Shown here one piece after another: positions 28,232-36,974 of a stretch of 64,000 nucleotides of DNA. The stretch covers positions 45,681 to 109,680 of the forward strand of contig PZPC01000008.1 in NCBI GenBank assembly GCA_003045895.1. The letters run 5' to 3'. Within the stretch, counting starts at the first letter, position 1. Every line of letters starts with the position of its first letter. The position numbers and the translations under genes are program-made. Below the pieces are notes generated by a model that saw only the letters and a program-made list of their open reading frames with translations, was not told where the DNA came from and searched no databases. The stretch is from Bacteroidota bacterium (GTDB taxonomy: Bacteria > Bacteroidota > Bacteroidia > Chitinophagales > Saprospiraceae).

Positions 28232-28664
28232 AAATTTTAAGCTCACGGGCAAGTCTTGCCGACTGGTCATCGGGCTTTGGCTGCTGCTGCTGCTGGGTGG
28301 TCTGCCCCTCGCCCTGACGGGGCAGGCTTCCCCTACCCCACTGCCGGCCGACTGTCTGCTGCTGCGCACTGCCAAGTCCACTGATCTGCCTGTTTTCAAC
28401 CGGCCCGCACTGGCCTTCGCCACTGCCCCGGAGGCGGCCATCCAGCCACCCGCGTACCTCAGTTTGTCGTCCATTACCAGCAGCGCAACTCCCCGGCAAC
28501 AGCCCCTGGCTTACTGCACCGCCGACCTCGCTTTCTTTTGCCGGTTGGAAGTAAAAATGGAAAAAGCAGCCAAAATACCCGTCCGTTTTCGCCTCGGCGA
28601 CGTACAACGCGTGGATTACCTGGAAGGAAAAATGGAAGGTTGGCGCTACGGGCAGGGAAATTAA
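28191..28664 (+). CDS. Small secreted or membrane-anchored protein of unknown function
   Basis: 157 residues. A short basic N-terminus is followed by a strongly hydrophobic stretch at ~23-43 (LWLLLLLGGLPLALTG), read as a signal peptide or anchor. The C-terminal ~55 residues (FFCRLEVKMEKAAKIPVRF, RLGDVQRVDYLEGK) are well-ordered and resemble a short family found in other Bacteroidota, which is the reason for calling it real. It overlaps the end of the methyltransferase gene by 41 bases. An ATG three codons earlier (28182) is an alternative start. Function unknown. Confidence 0.65.
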   Translation: MLEPRKCGNNLPLKNFKLTGKSCRLVIGLWLLLLLGGLPLALTGQASPTPLPADCLLLRTAKSTDLPVFNRPALAFATAPEAAIQPPAYLSLSSITSSATPRQQPLAYCTADLAFFCRLEVKMEKAAKIPVRFRLGDVQRVDYLEGKMEGWRYGQGN

Positions 28665-28748
28665 TAGATACATTTCGTAAAAAATCAATTTTCCGGCTTG
28701 GTCAGGGCTGGCGTGGTATTTATCTTTAGACTTTTACGATCTTTCCTA

Positions 28749-28776
28749 TTGGTTATCCTTCAATTGGCCACCTTTG
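28749..28776 (+). promoter_or_regulatory. Promoter of the pyruvate carboxylase gene
   Basis: TTG at 28749-28751 and CACCTTTG at 28769-28776 (one mismatch to TAnnTTTG) are 17 bases apart. It lies inside a longer open frame back to 28698 and so favours the ATG at 28824. Confidence 0.5.
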
Positions 28777-28823
28777 TACCTTTTAGGTGTTACCTCTCAA
28801 TCTACCCCGAAAAATTACCACAC

Positions 28824-31800
28824 ATGTCCTATAATGTTACCCGCTTCAAAAAAATACTCATCGCCAACCGGGGGGAAATAGCCATCCGCGTCATGCGCGC
28901 AGCCTCGGAACTTAAGTTGCGAACCGTCGCCATTTATACCTACGAAGACCGCTACAGCCTGCACCGCTACAAAGCCGACGAGGCCTACCAGGTAGGCCCT
29001 GACGACGAGCCCCTGAAGCCGTATCTCGACATTGAAGCCATTATAAAAATTGCCAAAAAACACCAGGCCGATGCCATCCATCCGGGCTATGGTTTCCTCA
29101 GCGAGAATGTTCAGTTTGCCCGGCGCTGTCGCGAAGAAGGCATTGCTTTCGTAGGGCCGGCGCCCGAAGTAATGGAACGGCTCGGTGACAAGGTAGCCGC
29201 CAAGGTGCTGGCCCGCAAAGTAGGCGTGCCGCTGATCGAAGATTCGCAGGAACCGCTCACCAGTGCCGCCATTGCCATCCAGGAAGCCAAACGCATTGGT
29301 TACCCCGTCATCATCAAGGCTGCGGCTGGCGGTGGTGGACGCGGTATGCGGGTTGTGCGCTCCGAAGCGGAATTGCCCCACGAATTACAGGAAGCACAAG
29401 GCGAAGCCCGCACGGCTTTCGGCGATGATACGGTTTTTCTGGAGCGGTTCATCGAAAACCCCAAACACATTGAAGTCCAAATTCTGGGCGACCAGTACGG
29501 CAACATCGTCCACCTCTACGAACGCGATTGCTCGGTGCAACGGCGCTTCCAAAAAGTCGTGGAGATCGCGCCCAGCATTACCCTCCAGCAAAGCACCAAA
29601 GACAAGCTCTACGCCTACGCTACCCAACTGGCGCGCGCCGTGGACTACAGTTGCGCCGGTACCGTAGAGTTCCTGGTAGACAAAGCCGAAAATGTCTTCT
29701 TCATCGAAGTGAACCCCCGCATCCAGGTGGAACACACCATCACGGAAGAAGTGACGGGCATTGACCTGGTGCGCTCGCAGATTCTCGTCACCATGGGCTA
29801 TCCCCTGGACCACAGCACCATCTTCATCCGCAGCCAGGAAGACGTAAAACTCCACGGTTACGCCATCCAGTGCCGGGTAACCACCGAAGACCCACAGGCT
29901 GGTTTTAAGCCCGACTACGGCACCCTCATCGCCTACCGCTCCGCGGCGGGCATGGGGATTCGCCTCGACGCCGGCAGCGCCTTCCCCGGCGCCAAAATCA
30001 GCCCCTACTTCGACTCCATGCTCGTAAAGGTAACGGCCTGGGGACGCACCCTCGAAGGCGCCAGCGAACGCCTGCACCGCGCCCTGCGGGAATTCCGCAT
30101 CCGGGGTGTGAAGACCAACATCGGCTTCCTGCTCAACCTGCTCCAGGATCCAACCTTCCAGAAAGGCGAAGCGACGGTCAACTTCATCAATGATCATCCC
30201 GAACTGCTGGCCCCACCCAACTGGCGCGACCGCGGCACCAAGCTCCTCCACTACCTGGCCGAAGTGAATGTGAACGACAACCCCGACGTAAAATCCGTCG
30301 ACCACACCAAGACCTTCCTAGCTGCCCAGGTTCCTGCTTTCGACGAAGACCAGGGCTTCCCCACTGGCACCAAAGACAAACTTACCGCCCTGGGCCGCGA
30401 AGGTTTTGTGGAATGGCTCAAGCAGGAAAAAACCGTCCAGTACACCGACACCACGCTGCGCGACGGCCACCAGAGCCTGCTGGCTACCCGCATGCGTACC
30501 TATGATATGCTGCGCGCGGCCGAAAGCTTTGCCCAGCACCACGGAGCTGACGTGTTCAGTATGGAAGTTTGGGGAGGAGCCACCTTCGACGTAGCCATGC
30601 GCTTCCTCAAAGAAGATCCCTGGCAGCGCCTGGCCAAATTGCGCAAAGCCATGCCCAATACCCTGCTGCAGATGCTGCTGCGGGGGTCGAACGCCGTAGG
30701 CTACAAGGCCTACCCCGACAACCTGGTCATCCGCTTCATCGAAGAAGCGGCAGAAACAGGCATCGATGTATTTCGCATTTTCGACTCCCTCAACTGGGTG
30801 GAGAACATGACGACCAGCATCAGCACCGTGCGCAACAACACCAACAGCCTGGCCGAAGCCTGCCTCTGTTATTCGGGCGACATTACCGACCCCACCAAGA
30901 CGAAGTTCACCCTCGATTACTACCTGGATATGGCCAAACGGCTGGAAGATGCCGGCGCCCATATTATTGCCATCAAGGACATGGCCGGCTTGTTGAAACC
31001 GCTGGCTGCTGAAATCCTGGTAAGTCGGCTGAAAGAAACCGTGTCGACGCCCATCCATTTGCATACCCACGACACCAGCAGCATCCAGGCGGCTACCTAC
31101 CTGCGGGCCATCGAAGCCGGGGTGGACGTGGTGGACGTAGCCATGGGAGCGCTGTCGGGTCTCACTTCGCAGCCCAACTTCAATTCGATCGTAGCCATGA
31201 TGCAGGGGCACGAACGGGAAAACAAGATGAATCTGCACTCACTCAACAGTTTTAGCAACTACTGGGAGACCGTGCGCACCTACTACTACCCCTTCGAAAC
31301 GGAACTGCGGGCCGGCACGGCCAGCGTGTACGAACACGAAATTCCCGGTGGTCAATACTCCAACCTCCGCCCCCAGGCTCGCGGACTCGGGCTGGAAGAA
31401 CAGTTTGAAACCATCAAAGCCAACTACCAGGCCGCCAATGACCTCTTCGGCGGGCTCATCAAAGTAACCCCTTCTTCCAAAGTGGTGGGCGATATGGCCA
31501 TGTTTATGACCAGCAACGGCCTGACCAAAGCGGATGTACTGGCCAAAGGAGCTACCCTGGCTTTCCCCGACAGTGTAAAAGCATTGATGCGGGGCGAACT
31601 GGGTCAAATTGCCGGCGGTTTCCCTCCCGAGATTCAGCAGCTGGTGCTGAAGGGCGAAAAACCTTTCACTGACCGACCCAATGCCCACCTGGAGCCGGTG
31701 GATTTCGACCAGGAACTGGTAGCTTTCCGCAATACCTATGGCGATAAGCTGGGAATCAAAGACTTACTTAGTTATCTCCTTTACCCCAAAGTATACGAGG

Positions 31801-32279
31801 AGTACCACGCTTTTCGCGAAGATTTTGGCGAAGTGAGCCACCTGCCGAGTCCGGCCTTTTTCTTCGGGCTGAAGCCCAACGAAGAAATCATGGTCACCAT
31901 TGGTCCGGGCAAGGGCATTCTCATCAAATACCTCAACATCACGGAAGCCGACGAAATGGGCAACCGCCTGGCGTTCTTCACCCTCAACGGGCAGACCCGC
32001 TCGGTACAGTTGCGCGACCGCAAGCTCAAAGTCGATAAGATGGCCCACCGCAAAGCCAGCGGAACCCAGGAAATTGGCGCCCCCCTACAAGGCAACCTCA
32101 GCAAAATACTGGTGGAAGAAGGCGAAGAGATCAAGGTAGACACGCCACTCTTTATCATTGAAGCCATGAAGATGGAAAGCACCATTACTTCACCCGTAGC
32201 GGGGGTGGTGAAAAAGCTACATTTGAAAGAAAAAACTTTGGTGGAGCAGGATGACCTGGTGGTGGAGCTGCAGGGGTAG
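28824..32279 (+). CDS. pyc: Pyruvate carboxylase
   Basis: A 1151-residue single-chain biotin enzyme that makes oxaloacetate from pyruvate, bicarbonate and ATP. Order of domains: biotin carboxylase 1-~455 (ILIANRGEIAIR at the start, IIKAAAGGGGRGMRVV as the ATP-grasp loop), carboxyltransferase from ~539 (YTDTTLRDGHQSLLATR, AIKDMAG with the carboxylated lysine near 717, HLHTHDT metal ligands), a PYC/OADA region, and a C-terminal biotinyl domain with the biotin lysine K1116 in EAMKMES. The length is that of full bacterial pyruvate carboxylase. A promoter lies at 28749 and a hairpin at 32290 separates it from hemH. Confidence 0.97.
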   Translation: MSYNVTRFKKILIANRGEIAIRVMRAASELKLRTVAIYTYEDRYSLHRYKADEAYQVGPDDEPLKPYLDIEAIIKIAKKHQADAIHPGYGFLSENVQFARRCREEGIAFVGPAPEVMERLGDKVAAKVLARKVGVPLIEDSQEPLTSAAIAIQEAKRIGYPVIIKAAAGGGGRGMRVVRSEAELPHELQEAQGEARTAFGDDTVFLERFIENPKHIEVQILGDQYGNIVHLYERDCSVQRRFQKVVEIAPSITLQQSTKDKLYAYATQLARAVDYSCAGTVEFLVDKAENVFFIEVNPRIQVEHTITEEVTGIDLVRSQILVTMGYPLDHSTIFIRSQEDVKLHGYAIQCRVTTEDPQAGFKPDYGTLIAYRSAAGMGIRLDAGSAFPGAKISPYFDSMLVKVTAWGRTLEGASERLHRALREFRIRGVKTNIGFLLNLLQDPTFQKGEATVNFINDHPELLAPPNWRDRGTKLLHYLAEVNVNDNPDVKSVDHTKTFLAAQVPAFDEDQGFPTGTKDKLTALGREGFVEWLKQEKTVQYTDTTLRDGHQSLLATRMRTYDMLRAAESFAQHHGADVFSMEVWGGATFDVAMRFLKEDPWQRLAKLRKAMPNTLLQMLLRGSNAVGYKAYPDNLVIRFIEEAAETGIDVFRIFDSLNWVENMTTSISTVRNNTNSLAEACLCYSGDITDPTKTKFTLDYYLDMAKRLEDAGAHIIAIKDMAGLLKPLAAEILVSRLKETVSTPIHLHTHDTSSIQAATYLRAIEAGVDVVDVAMGALSGLTSQPNFNSIVAMMQGHERENKMNLHSLNSFSNYWETVRTYYYPFETELRAGTASVYEHEIPGGQYSNLRPQARGLGLEEQFETIKANYQAANDLFGGLIKVTPSSKVVGDMAMFMTSNGLTKADVLAKGATLAFPDSVKALMRGELGQIAGGFPPEIQQLVLKGEKPFTDRPNAHLEPVDFDQELVAFRNTYGDKLGIKDLLSYLLYPKVYEEYHAFREDFGEVSHLPSPAFFFGLKPNEEIMVTIGPGKGILIKYLNITEADEMGNRLAFFTLNGQTRSVQLRDRKLKVDKMAHRKASGTQEIGAPLQGNLSKILVEEGEEIKVDTPLFIIEAMKMESTITSPVAGVVKKLHLKEKTLVEQDDLVVELQG

Positions 32280-32289
32280 GTTGAATCAA

Positions 32290-32311
32290 CGCCCGAAATA
32301 AATTTCGGGCG
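32290..32311. terminator. Short perfect hairpin between convergent pyc and hemH
   Basis: A 9-pair stem (CGCCCGAAA and its complement) with a 4-base loop TAAA. There is no T run on either side, so efficient intrinsic termination is uncertain, but the position between two converging genes fits. Confidence 0.5.
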
Positions 32312-32316
32312 ACTGC

Positions 32317-33339
32317 CTAAACCGCCCGCACCAGATCGGCAACGGCATCCATCCAGCGGGGATCATCGTTGAGGCTGGGGACGAGGTCGACTTTCTCACC
32401 GCCCATCTCTTCAAATTCTTCCTGGTATTCGTCGCTGATCTCCACGACGGTCTCCAGGCAATCGGCCACGAAAGCGGGGCTAAAGACGAGGATGTTTTTG
32501 GCACCCTTATGGGCTTGTTCTTCCAGCACGGTGCTGGTATAGGGCTGGGCCCAGGCATCGGGGCCCAGGCGGCTCTGGAAGGTGGTGGTGAACTGATCGG
32601 GGGTCAGGCCGAGTTCCGTGGCAATGGCGCGGGTGGTGGCGTGGCACTGGGCCGAGTAACAGAACTGGTTGACAATGCTGATGGAGTTGCAACAACCTTC
32701 TACCTTCAGGCAGTGGTTGCAATCGTCGGCTTTGCGCAGCTGGCGCTGGGGTAAGCCATGGAAGCTGAAGAGAATGTGGTCGTATTTTTTGAGGTCGAAT
32801 TTGCGGGCATTGTCGGCGAAGATTTTGATCATCGCGGGTTCGTCGTAGTAAGAATTCACCATTTTGACGTTGGGGATAGCCTCTCTTTTCACCAGAAGCC
32901 GCATCACTTCCTCGTGGATGGATCCTGTGGTAGCGCCTGCGTACTGGGGGAACAGCGGAAAAACGATGATCTCGCTCACCTGCTGCTTCAATAAGGTATC
33001 CAGTGCCGAAGCGATCGAGGGGTTTTGGTAGCGCATGGCCAGCTCCACCACGTAGTCGTCGCCGAGACGCTCCTGTACGCCGGCAGCTACCAGCTCGCCG
33101 TAGTATTTGAGGGGGGATCCCTTGTCGGTCCACAACAATTGGTACATTTTCGCCGATTTACCCGAGCGCAGCGGCGCAATGAGACCGCGTACCAGAAGGT
33201 TGCGGGCGATCCAGGGGTAGTCGATTACCCGGCGGTCGAGCAGGAATTGTTTAAGGTAGCGGTACACCGCCCCCCGGGTGGGTTCGTCGGGCGTACCCAG
33301 GTTGACCAAAAGAACGCCGGTTTTTCCAAAATGAGCCAT
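32317..33339 (-). CDS. hemH: Ferrochelatase
   Basis: A 340-residue enzyme that inserts ferrous iron into protoporphyrin IX, the last step of haem synthesis. VLLVNLGTPDEP at the N-terminus, H194 in SFHGLP and E295 in DCLETVVE are the expected signature and active-site residues. It has a cysteine-rich stretch, Cys 207, 210, 216, 217, 227 and 232; some microbial ferrochelatases bind an iron-sulfur cluster through internal cysteines, so a cluster is possible here. The ATG at 33339 is chosen over a frame extending to 33444, because the family homology starts at MAHFGKTGVLL. It converges on pyc and diverges from surE. Confidence 0.96.
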   Translation of the reverse strand: MAHFGKTGVLLVNLGTPDEPTRGAVYRYLKQFLLDRRVIDYPWIARNLLVRGLIAPLRSGKSAKMYQLLWTDKGSPLKYYGELVAAGVQERLGDDYVVELAMRYQNPSIASALDTLLKQQVSEIIVFPLFPQYAGATTGSIHEEVMRLLVKREAIPNVKMVNSYYDEPAMIKIFADNARKFDLKKYDHILFSFHGLPQRQLRKADDCNHCLKVEGCCNSISIVNQFCYSAQCHATTRAIATELGLTPDQFTTTFQSRLGPDAWAQPYTSTVLEEQAHKGAKNILVFSPAFVADCLETVVEISDEYQEEFEEMGGEKVDLVPSLNDDPRWMDAVADLVRAV

Positions 33340-33421
33340 AATCTTTATTTGAATGCAAGGATACAACATAAGCAGCCCTGGCTGGTTTAGTTTGTACGTA
33401 AAAACATTGTCAGGAATGGCA

Positions 33422-33429
33422 TATATTTG
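33422..33429 (+). promoter_or_regulatory. Putative -7 promoter box for surE operon
   Basis: TATATTTG, a full match to TAnnTTTG, 30 bases before the surE ATG. TTG words upstream are 12 and 27 bases away, outside the usual range. Confidence 0.5.
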
Positions 33430-33459
33430 CGCGACACCCCCCAACTAAGGAAAACAGTT

Positions 33460-34251
33460 ATGTCTAAACCATTAATATTGATCACCAATGATGACGGCAT
33501 CACGGCGCCTGGCATCAAAGCGCTCGTAGAGATTGCGCAGGAGTTAGGCGACGTCGTTATTGTCGCGCCCGACAGTCCGCAATCCGGAATGGGCCACGCT
33601 ATTACGCTGGATAGCCCGCTGCGCTTGCACAAAACCCAAGCTTTCCCCACTTTGGAAGCCTACGAATGCTCGGGGACCCCTGTCGATTGCGTAAAGCTGG
33701 CGAAAAATGTAATTTGCAAAGACCGGCAGATCGACCTGTGTGTGTCTGGTATCAACCACGGGAGCAACGCCGCCATCAACATCCTCTACAGCGGTACCCT
33801 GTCCGCGGCCATGGAAGCCTCGCTGGAGTCTATTCCTTCCATCGGTTTTTCTTTTCTGGACTACCGCTACGAAGCGGACTTCAGCGTGGCCCGCAAACAA
33901 ATCAAGGCCATCATGCAGCACGTACTCACCAAAGGCATGGAAGCTGGCAGCCTGTTGAACGTCAATATCCCTCATCTGCCTGCTGACGAGATCAAGGGGA
34001 TCAAAATATGCCGGCAAGCCGATGCCCGCTGGGTCGAAGATTACGCAGAGGCCAAAGATCCACGGGGCCGCAAATACTACTGGCTCACCGGCCGCTTCAT
34101 CAACGACGATCCGGGCACCGACACGGATGTGGCCGCACTGGAAGCTGGCTATATTTCGGTTGTACCTTCACACCATGATCTGACCAACTATAAAGCCTTG
34201 CACAACGGCACCTTACAGCAACTGGAGGGAAAAACGGTTGTCGGCGACTAA
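33460..34251 (+). CDS. surE: 5'/3'-nucleotidase SurE
   Basis: A 263-residue phosphatase acting on nucleoside monophosphates and implicated in stationary-phase survival. ILITNDDGITAPG puts the metal-binding Asp pair at D11 and D12; SGINHGSN carries the second conserved site. Family length is normal. The upstream in-frame Met region (from 33427) overlaps the promoter box, so the ATG at 33460 is used. It is the first gene of a compact surE-(small membrane protein)-lpxB unit with 9 bases to the next gene. Confidence 0.96.
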   Translation: MSKPLILITNDDGITAPGIKALVEIAQELGDVVIVAPDSPQSGMGHAITLDSPLRLHKTQAFPTLEAYECSGTPVDCVKLAKNVICKDRQIDLCVSGINHGSNAAINILYSGTLSAAMEASLESIPSIGFSFLDYRYEADFSVARKQIKAIMQHVLTKGMEAGSLLNVNIPHLPADEIKGIKICRQADARWVEDYAEAKDPRGRKYYWLTGRFINDDPGTDTDVAALEAGYISVVPSHHDLTNYKALHNGTLQQLEGKTVVGD

Positions 34252-34260
34252 ACAAAAGCT

Positions 34261-34569
34261 ATGCAAACTAAAAATGATAAACTTTGGATCGGCCTGGCCG
34301 TAGGGCTAGTGGTTCCATTTGTAGGGTATGCCCTGTTATTGATGCTCCTGGAAATGTTGGGAGAGAACCAGACACTGGCCGCCACGGATCTTAACTTTGA
34401 TTTCCGAACGCGGACCGTAGCCCTCCTGGCGTTGGCGCTGAATATGATCCCGATCAATATCTTTCGCCGACAGCGGGCCGACCAGTCGATGCGGGGTTTA
34501 ATCATTGCCACCTTTATCTACGGGGGTATCTGGCTCTTTTTCTTTGGCCGCCAGTTGTTAACTTCATGA
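34261..34569 (+). CDS. Small membrane protein of unknown function
   Basis: 102 residues with three likely membrane helices (~9-33, ~50-66, ~78-96). Its stop overlaps the lpxB start by 4 bases (ATGA), so the two are translationally coupled. Being sandwiched between surE and lpxB suggests an envelope role, but no motif supports a function. Confidence 0.85.
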   Translation: MQTKNDKLWIGLAVGLVVPFVGYALLLMLLEMLGENQTLAATDLNFDFRTRTVALLALALNMIPINIFRRQRADQSMRGLIIATFIYGGIWLFFFGRQLLTS

Positions 34570-35687
34570 AGTACTACCTTGTGGCCGGCGAAGCTTCCGG
34601 CGACCTGCACGGGTCTTACCTCATGAAAGCCCTGCAGCGGGCCGACGAACGGGCAGCATTCCGCTTTTGGGGCGGCGACCTGATGGCGGCCGTGGGGGGA
34701 GAATTGCGCAAGCACTACCGCGAGCTGGCCTTTATGGGTTTTGCCGAAGTGGTGATGAATTTGCGAACCATTCTGGGCAATTTCAAAGCTTGCAAGGCCG
34801 ACATCCTCGCCTACGCGCCCGACGTGCTCGTCCTTGTGGATTATCCCGGTTTCAATCTGCGGATGGCCAAGTGGGCCAAACAGCAGGGGATCAAAGTGTT
34901 TTACTACATCTCGCCCCAGATCTGGGCCTGGCACAGCAGCCGGGTACACCAGATCAAGGCCCATGTAGACCGCATGTTCGTCATCTTACCCTTCGAGGAG
35001 GCTTTTTATCAACAGTATGATGTGCAGGTCGATTACGTGGGCCACCCGCTGCTGGACGTCATCAAGGACCAACCAGTGGCTACCGGTTTTCGCGCCCAAA
35101 ACCAACTGACCGATCAGCCACTCGTGGCCTTGTTGCCCGGCAGCCGTAAACAAGAGATCAACCGCATGTTGGCGGTGATGCTGGCCACAGCCCGGTACTT
35201 TCCGGATTGGCAATTCGTGGTAGCCGGTGCACCCGCTCAGGAAACGAGCTATTACCACCAGCTTTTTGCCCAGTACGGCCAGCCCGCTAATGTACAACTG
35301 GTAGAAGGGCAAACTTATGCCCTGCTGCAAAACGCGCAGGCCGCTCTGGTAACGTCCGGTACGGCGACCCTGGAAACTGCTTTGCTCGATTGCCCCCAGC
35401 TCGTTTGTTACCGTGGCAATCCCCTCTCCTATGCCATTGCCCGGCGGGTGATCAACGTAAAATACATCTCCCTGGTTAACCTCGTTATGGATCAACCGCT
35501 CGTATTGGAGCTCATCCAGAACGATTTTAAGGTGGAACGGCTGCAGCGCGAATTGGCACAGCTGATGACCTCCAACCAACAGGCCACCATCAAAGCAGGC
35601 TACGCACAACTCCGGGATATTCTCGGCGATGGGGGGGCCGCACAGCGTTGCGCCGACCTGATGGTGGGTTACCTAAAACAAGCCTGA
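34566..35687 (+). CDS. lpxB: Lipid-A-disaccharide synthase
   Basis: A 373-residue GT19 glycosyltransferase that joins lipid X and UDP-diacylglucosamine to form the lipid A disaccharide, at the inner face of the cytoplasmic membrane. VAGEASGDLHG at residues 6-16 and SPQIWAWHSSRV near 118 are diagnostic; LLPGSRKQEI near 191 and TSGTATLE near 264 belong to the C-terminal nucleotide-sugar site. Length is normal. It is the last gene of the surE unit; an AT-rich island follows. Confidence 0.97.
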   Translation: MKYYLVAGEASGDLHGSYLMKALQRADERAAFRFWGGDLMAAVGGELRKHYRELAFMGFAEVVMNLRTILGNFKACKADILAYAPDVLVLVDYPGFNLRMAKWAKQQGIKVFYYISPQIWAWHSSRVHQIKAHVDRMFVILPFEEAFYQQYDVQVDYVGHPLLDVIKDQPVATGFRAQNQLTDQPLVALLPGSRKQEINRMLAVMLATARYFPDWQFVVAGAPAQETSYYHQLFAQYGQPANVQLVEGQTYALLQNAQAALVTSGTATLETALLDCPQLVCYRGNPLSYAIARRVINVKYISLVNLVMDQPLVLELIQNDFKVERLQRELAQLMTSNQQATIKAGYAQLRDILGDGGAAQRCADLMVGYLKQA

Positions 35688-35985
35688 AAATCAACGGGAA
35701 GCAGGTTTAGCGCAAAAAATATTGATCGCCGGTTGTTTTTTTTTAAAAAAAAACGGCCTACGCCCTCGAAAACAACCTAAACAGCCTTTCTGAGCACCAA
35801 CCACTCCCTTGCCGGAAGCTACCGTTCTCCCTTTTTTGTATTATAATTTTTATTAATTTATTATTTTTCATTATAAACTAACACCAGAATACGAGTTTGG
35901 CACACATTTTGAATTATACCTATACGTAAGCGCAGGGCGATAAATCAAATGGTGAATTATTTAATATTAATTTTTTTTACCATAT

Positions 35986-36012
35986 TTGTTCTGCACATTG
36001 AAACTACTTTTG
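35986..36012 (+). promoter_or_regulatory. Promoter in the AT-rich island
   Basis: TTG at 35986-35988 (within TTTG) and TACTTTTG at 36005-36012 are 16 bases apart; the -7 box is a full match to TAnnTTTG. A transcript from about 36020 would contain the 21-codon frame and then the 63-residue gene. Confidence 0.55.
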
Positions 36013-36047
36013 ATCACACGGCTTCTAAACGGGGCCCTATCACTGAA

Positions 36048-36068
36048 ACACTATGAAAAATTTTACAA
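36048..36068 (+). repeat. Direct repeat, copy 1 (covers a start codon)
   Basis: 21 bases identical to 36337-36357, 289 bases apart. The copy spans the ATG at 36053 and the first five codons (MKNFT). Confidence 0.75.
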
Positions 36069-36118
36069 CTTTCCCTGTCCCTTTCGGACCACCACCTTCA
36101 CCTGAGGGTACAAGCTGA
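36053..36118 (+). CDS. Possible 21-residue leader peptide
   Basis: Starts MKNFTTFPVPFGPPP, rich in Pro, and ends after 21 codons. It follows a good promoter by about 40 bases, and its start region is a copy of the start region of the 63-residue gene downstream. It could be a leader peptide, the truncated relic of a duplicated gene, or untranslated. Low confidence as a protein. Confidence 0.3.
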   Translation: MKNFTTFPVPFGPPPSPEGTS

Positions 36119-36336
36119 TCGCCACTTAAGGCTATCGCTGGTTCACATTTCCATCTGTTTTATAAGGCTATCAAAACCACTGACTACAACCAGGCATCTG
36201 GTGTAAGCCCTTACGGGTTTATGATCCTTTAATGCCACTCAACGGCTTTACCACCGCTGGGTATGGAACACTATTTATTCTAATCCGTTGCTGCTGCCCT
36301 CCAGCAGCCAGGCATTGCCATGCCTAAACAACTATT

Positions 36337-36357
36337 ACACTATGAAAAATTTTACAA
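36337..36357 (+). repeat. Direct repeat, copy 2 (covers a start codon)
   Basis: 21 bases identical to 36048-36068; spans the ATG at 36342 of the 63-residue membrane peptide. Confidence 0.75.
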
Positions 36358-36533
36358 TTTCTCTGGAAGCACTATTTCTCGTTTTACTGCTTATTATAGG
36401 ATTTTATGGTGCCCATTTAATGCTCAAAGAAGAGAACAATTCGCCGGGATTGGCCTCACCCCGGCAGGAATCCCCGGCAATGGTCTTGGTTCCGCAGCAG
36501 CAGACCGATGGGTATGCTGAATTCCCGAATTAG
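36342..36533 (+). CDS. 63-residue single-pass membrane peptide
   Basis: MKNFTISLEALF opens into a strong membrane helix at ~8-27, followed by a ~35-residue polar tail rich in Glu, Pro and Gln. No family is recognised. Its start codon lies in a 21-base repeat also present 289 bases upstream. An in-frame start at 36288 exists but lies across a hairpin and is a non-ATG codon. Probably real given the clear helix and the promoter upstream, function unknown. Confidence 0.6.
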   Translation: MKNFTISLEALFLVLLLIIGFYGAHLMLKEENNSPGLASPRQESPAMVLVPQQQTDGYAEFPN

Positions 36534-36621
36534 GCCAGCTACTGGTGAAAAACCAATATTCTGGTGATCAAAAATCAATAAATACTGTTAAAACCCTTAT
36601 CTTTAGCTAAGCAACGCAGTT

Positions 36622-36837
36622 ATGGAAACAGTAAGACAACTATTAGAGCGATCTGCCTTTGGGGTTTGCAGCTACCTGGGCGAAAAAATGGGCTTAGCGA
36701 GTAGCAGGGTACGTGTTTACTTCATTTATTTGTCCTTTCTGACGTTTGGCTCACCGATTGTTGTCTATTTGTTTGCCGCATTTTGGCTCAATATCCGGCA
36801 GTACCTCAAAAGAGGTCGCAGTATCCTATGGGATTAA
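36622..36837 (+). CDS. PspC-domain small membrane protein
   Basis: 71 residues covering one PspC domain: FGVCSYLGEKMGLASSRVR then a hydrophobic stretch at ~33-56. PspC proteins take part in envelope-stress signalling, usually with other Psp proteins; none is nearby. A TATCTTTA box at 36598-36605 (one mismatch) is 16 bases before the ATG. It is followed by a long bidirectional terminator at 36899. Confidence 0.85.
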   Translation: METVRQLLERSAFGVCSYLGEKMGLASSRVRVYFIYLSFLTFGSPIVVYLFAAFWLNIRQYLKRGRSILWD

Positions 36838-36898
36838 GAGCGGCCAATTGGATTGGCGGGCGAGATGAGTGCTCATAACAACAACTGTCACCGCTTAC

Positions 36899-36946
36899 GA
36901 AAACAAACAGCCCGCAGATTTACGAATCTGCGGGCTGTTTGTTTTC
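36899..36946. terminator. Strong bidirectional terminator
   Basis: A perfect 22-pair stem with loop TACG. The outer part is AAACAAACAG on one side and CTGTTTGTTT on the other, so each direction ends in a T-rich arm. It separates the converging PspC gene and M16 protease gene. Confidence 0.85.
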
Positions 36947-36974
36947 CATCATCCAGCCTTCCGGCAATACGACC

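Larger units (their letters stand above)
35688..36341 (+). other. AT-rich intergenic island of 654 bases
   Basis: Distinctly lower in GC than its surroundings. It contains a T9A9 run (35736-35753), long A/T tracts, a good promoter (35986-36012), a 21-codon open frame at 36053 and a small GCTGCTG/CAGCAGC hairpin at 36290-36308. Its end carries the second copy of a 21-base direct repeat that covers the start codon of the 63-residue gene. Confidence 0.6.

Noticed and set aside
29385..31238. Two ~306-codon antisense frames inside pyruvate carboxylase
   Set aside because: Sense-strand motifs (ATP-grasp, carboxyltransferase) run through the region; the antisense frames only reflect codon bias.
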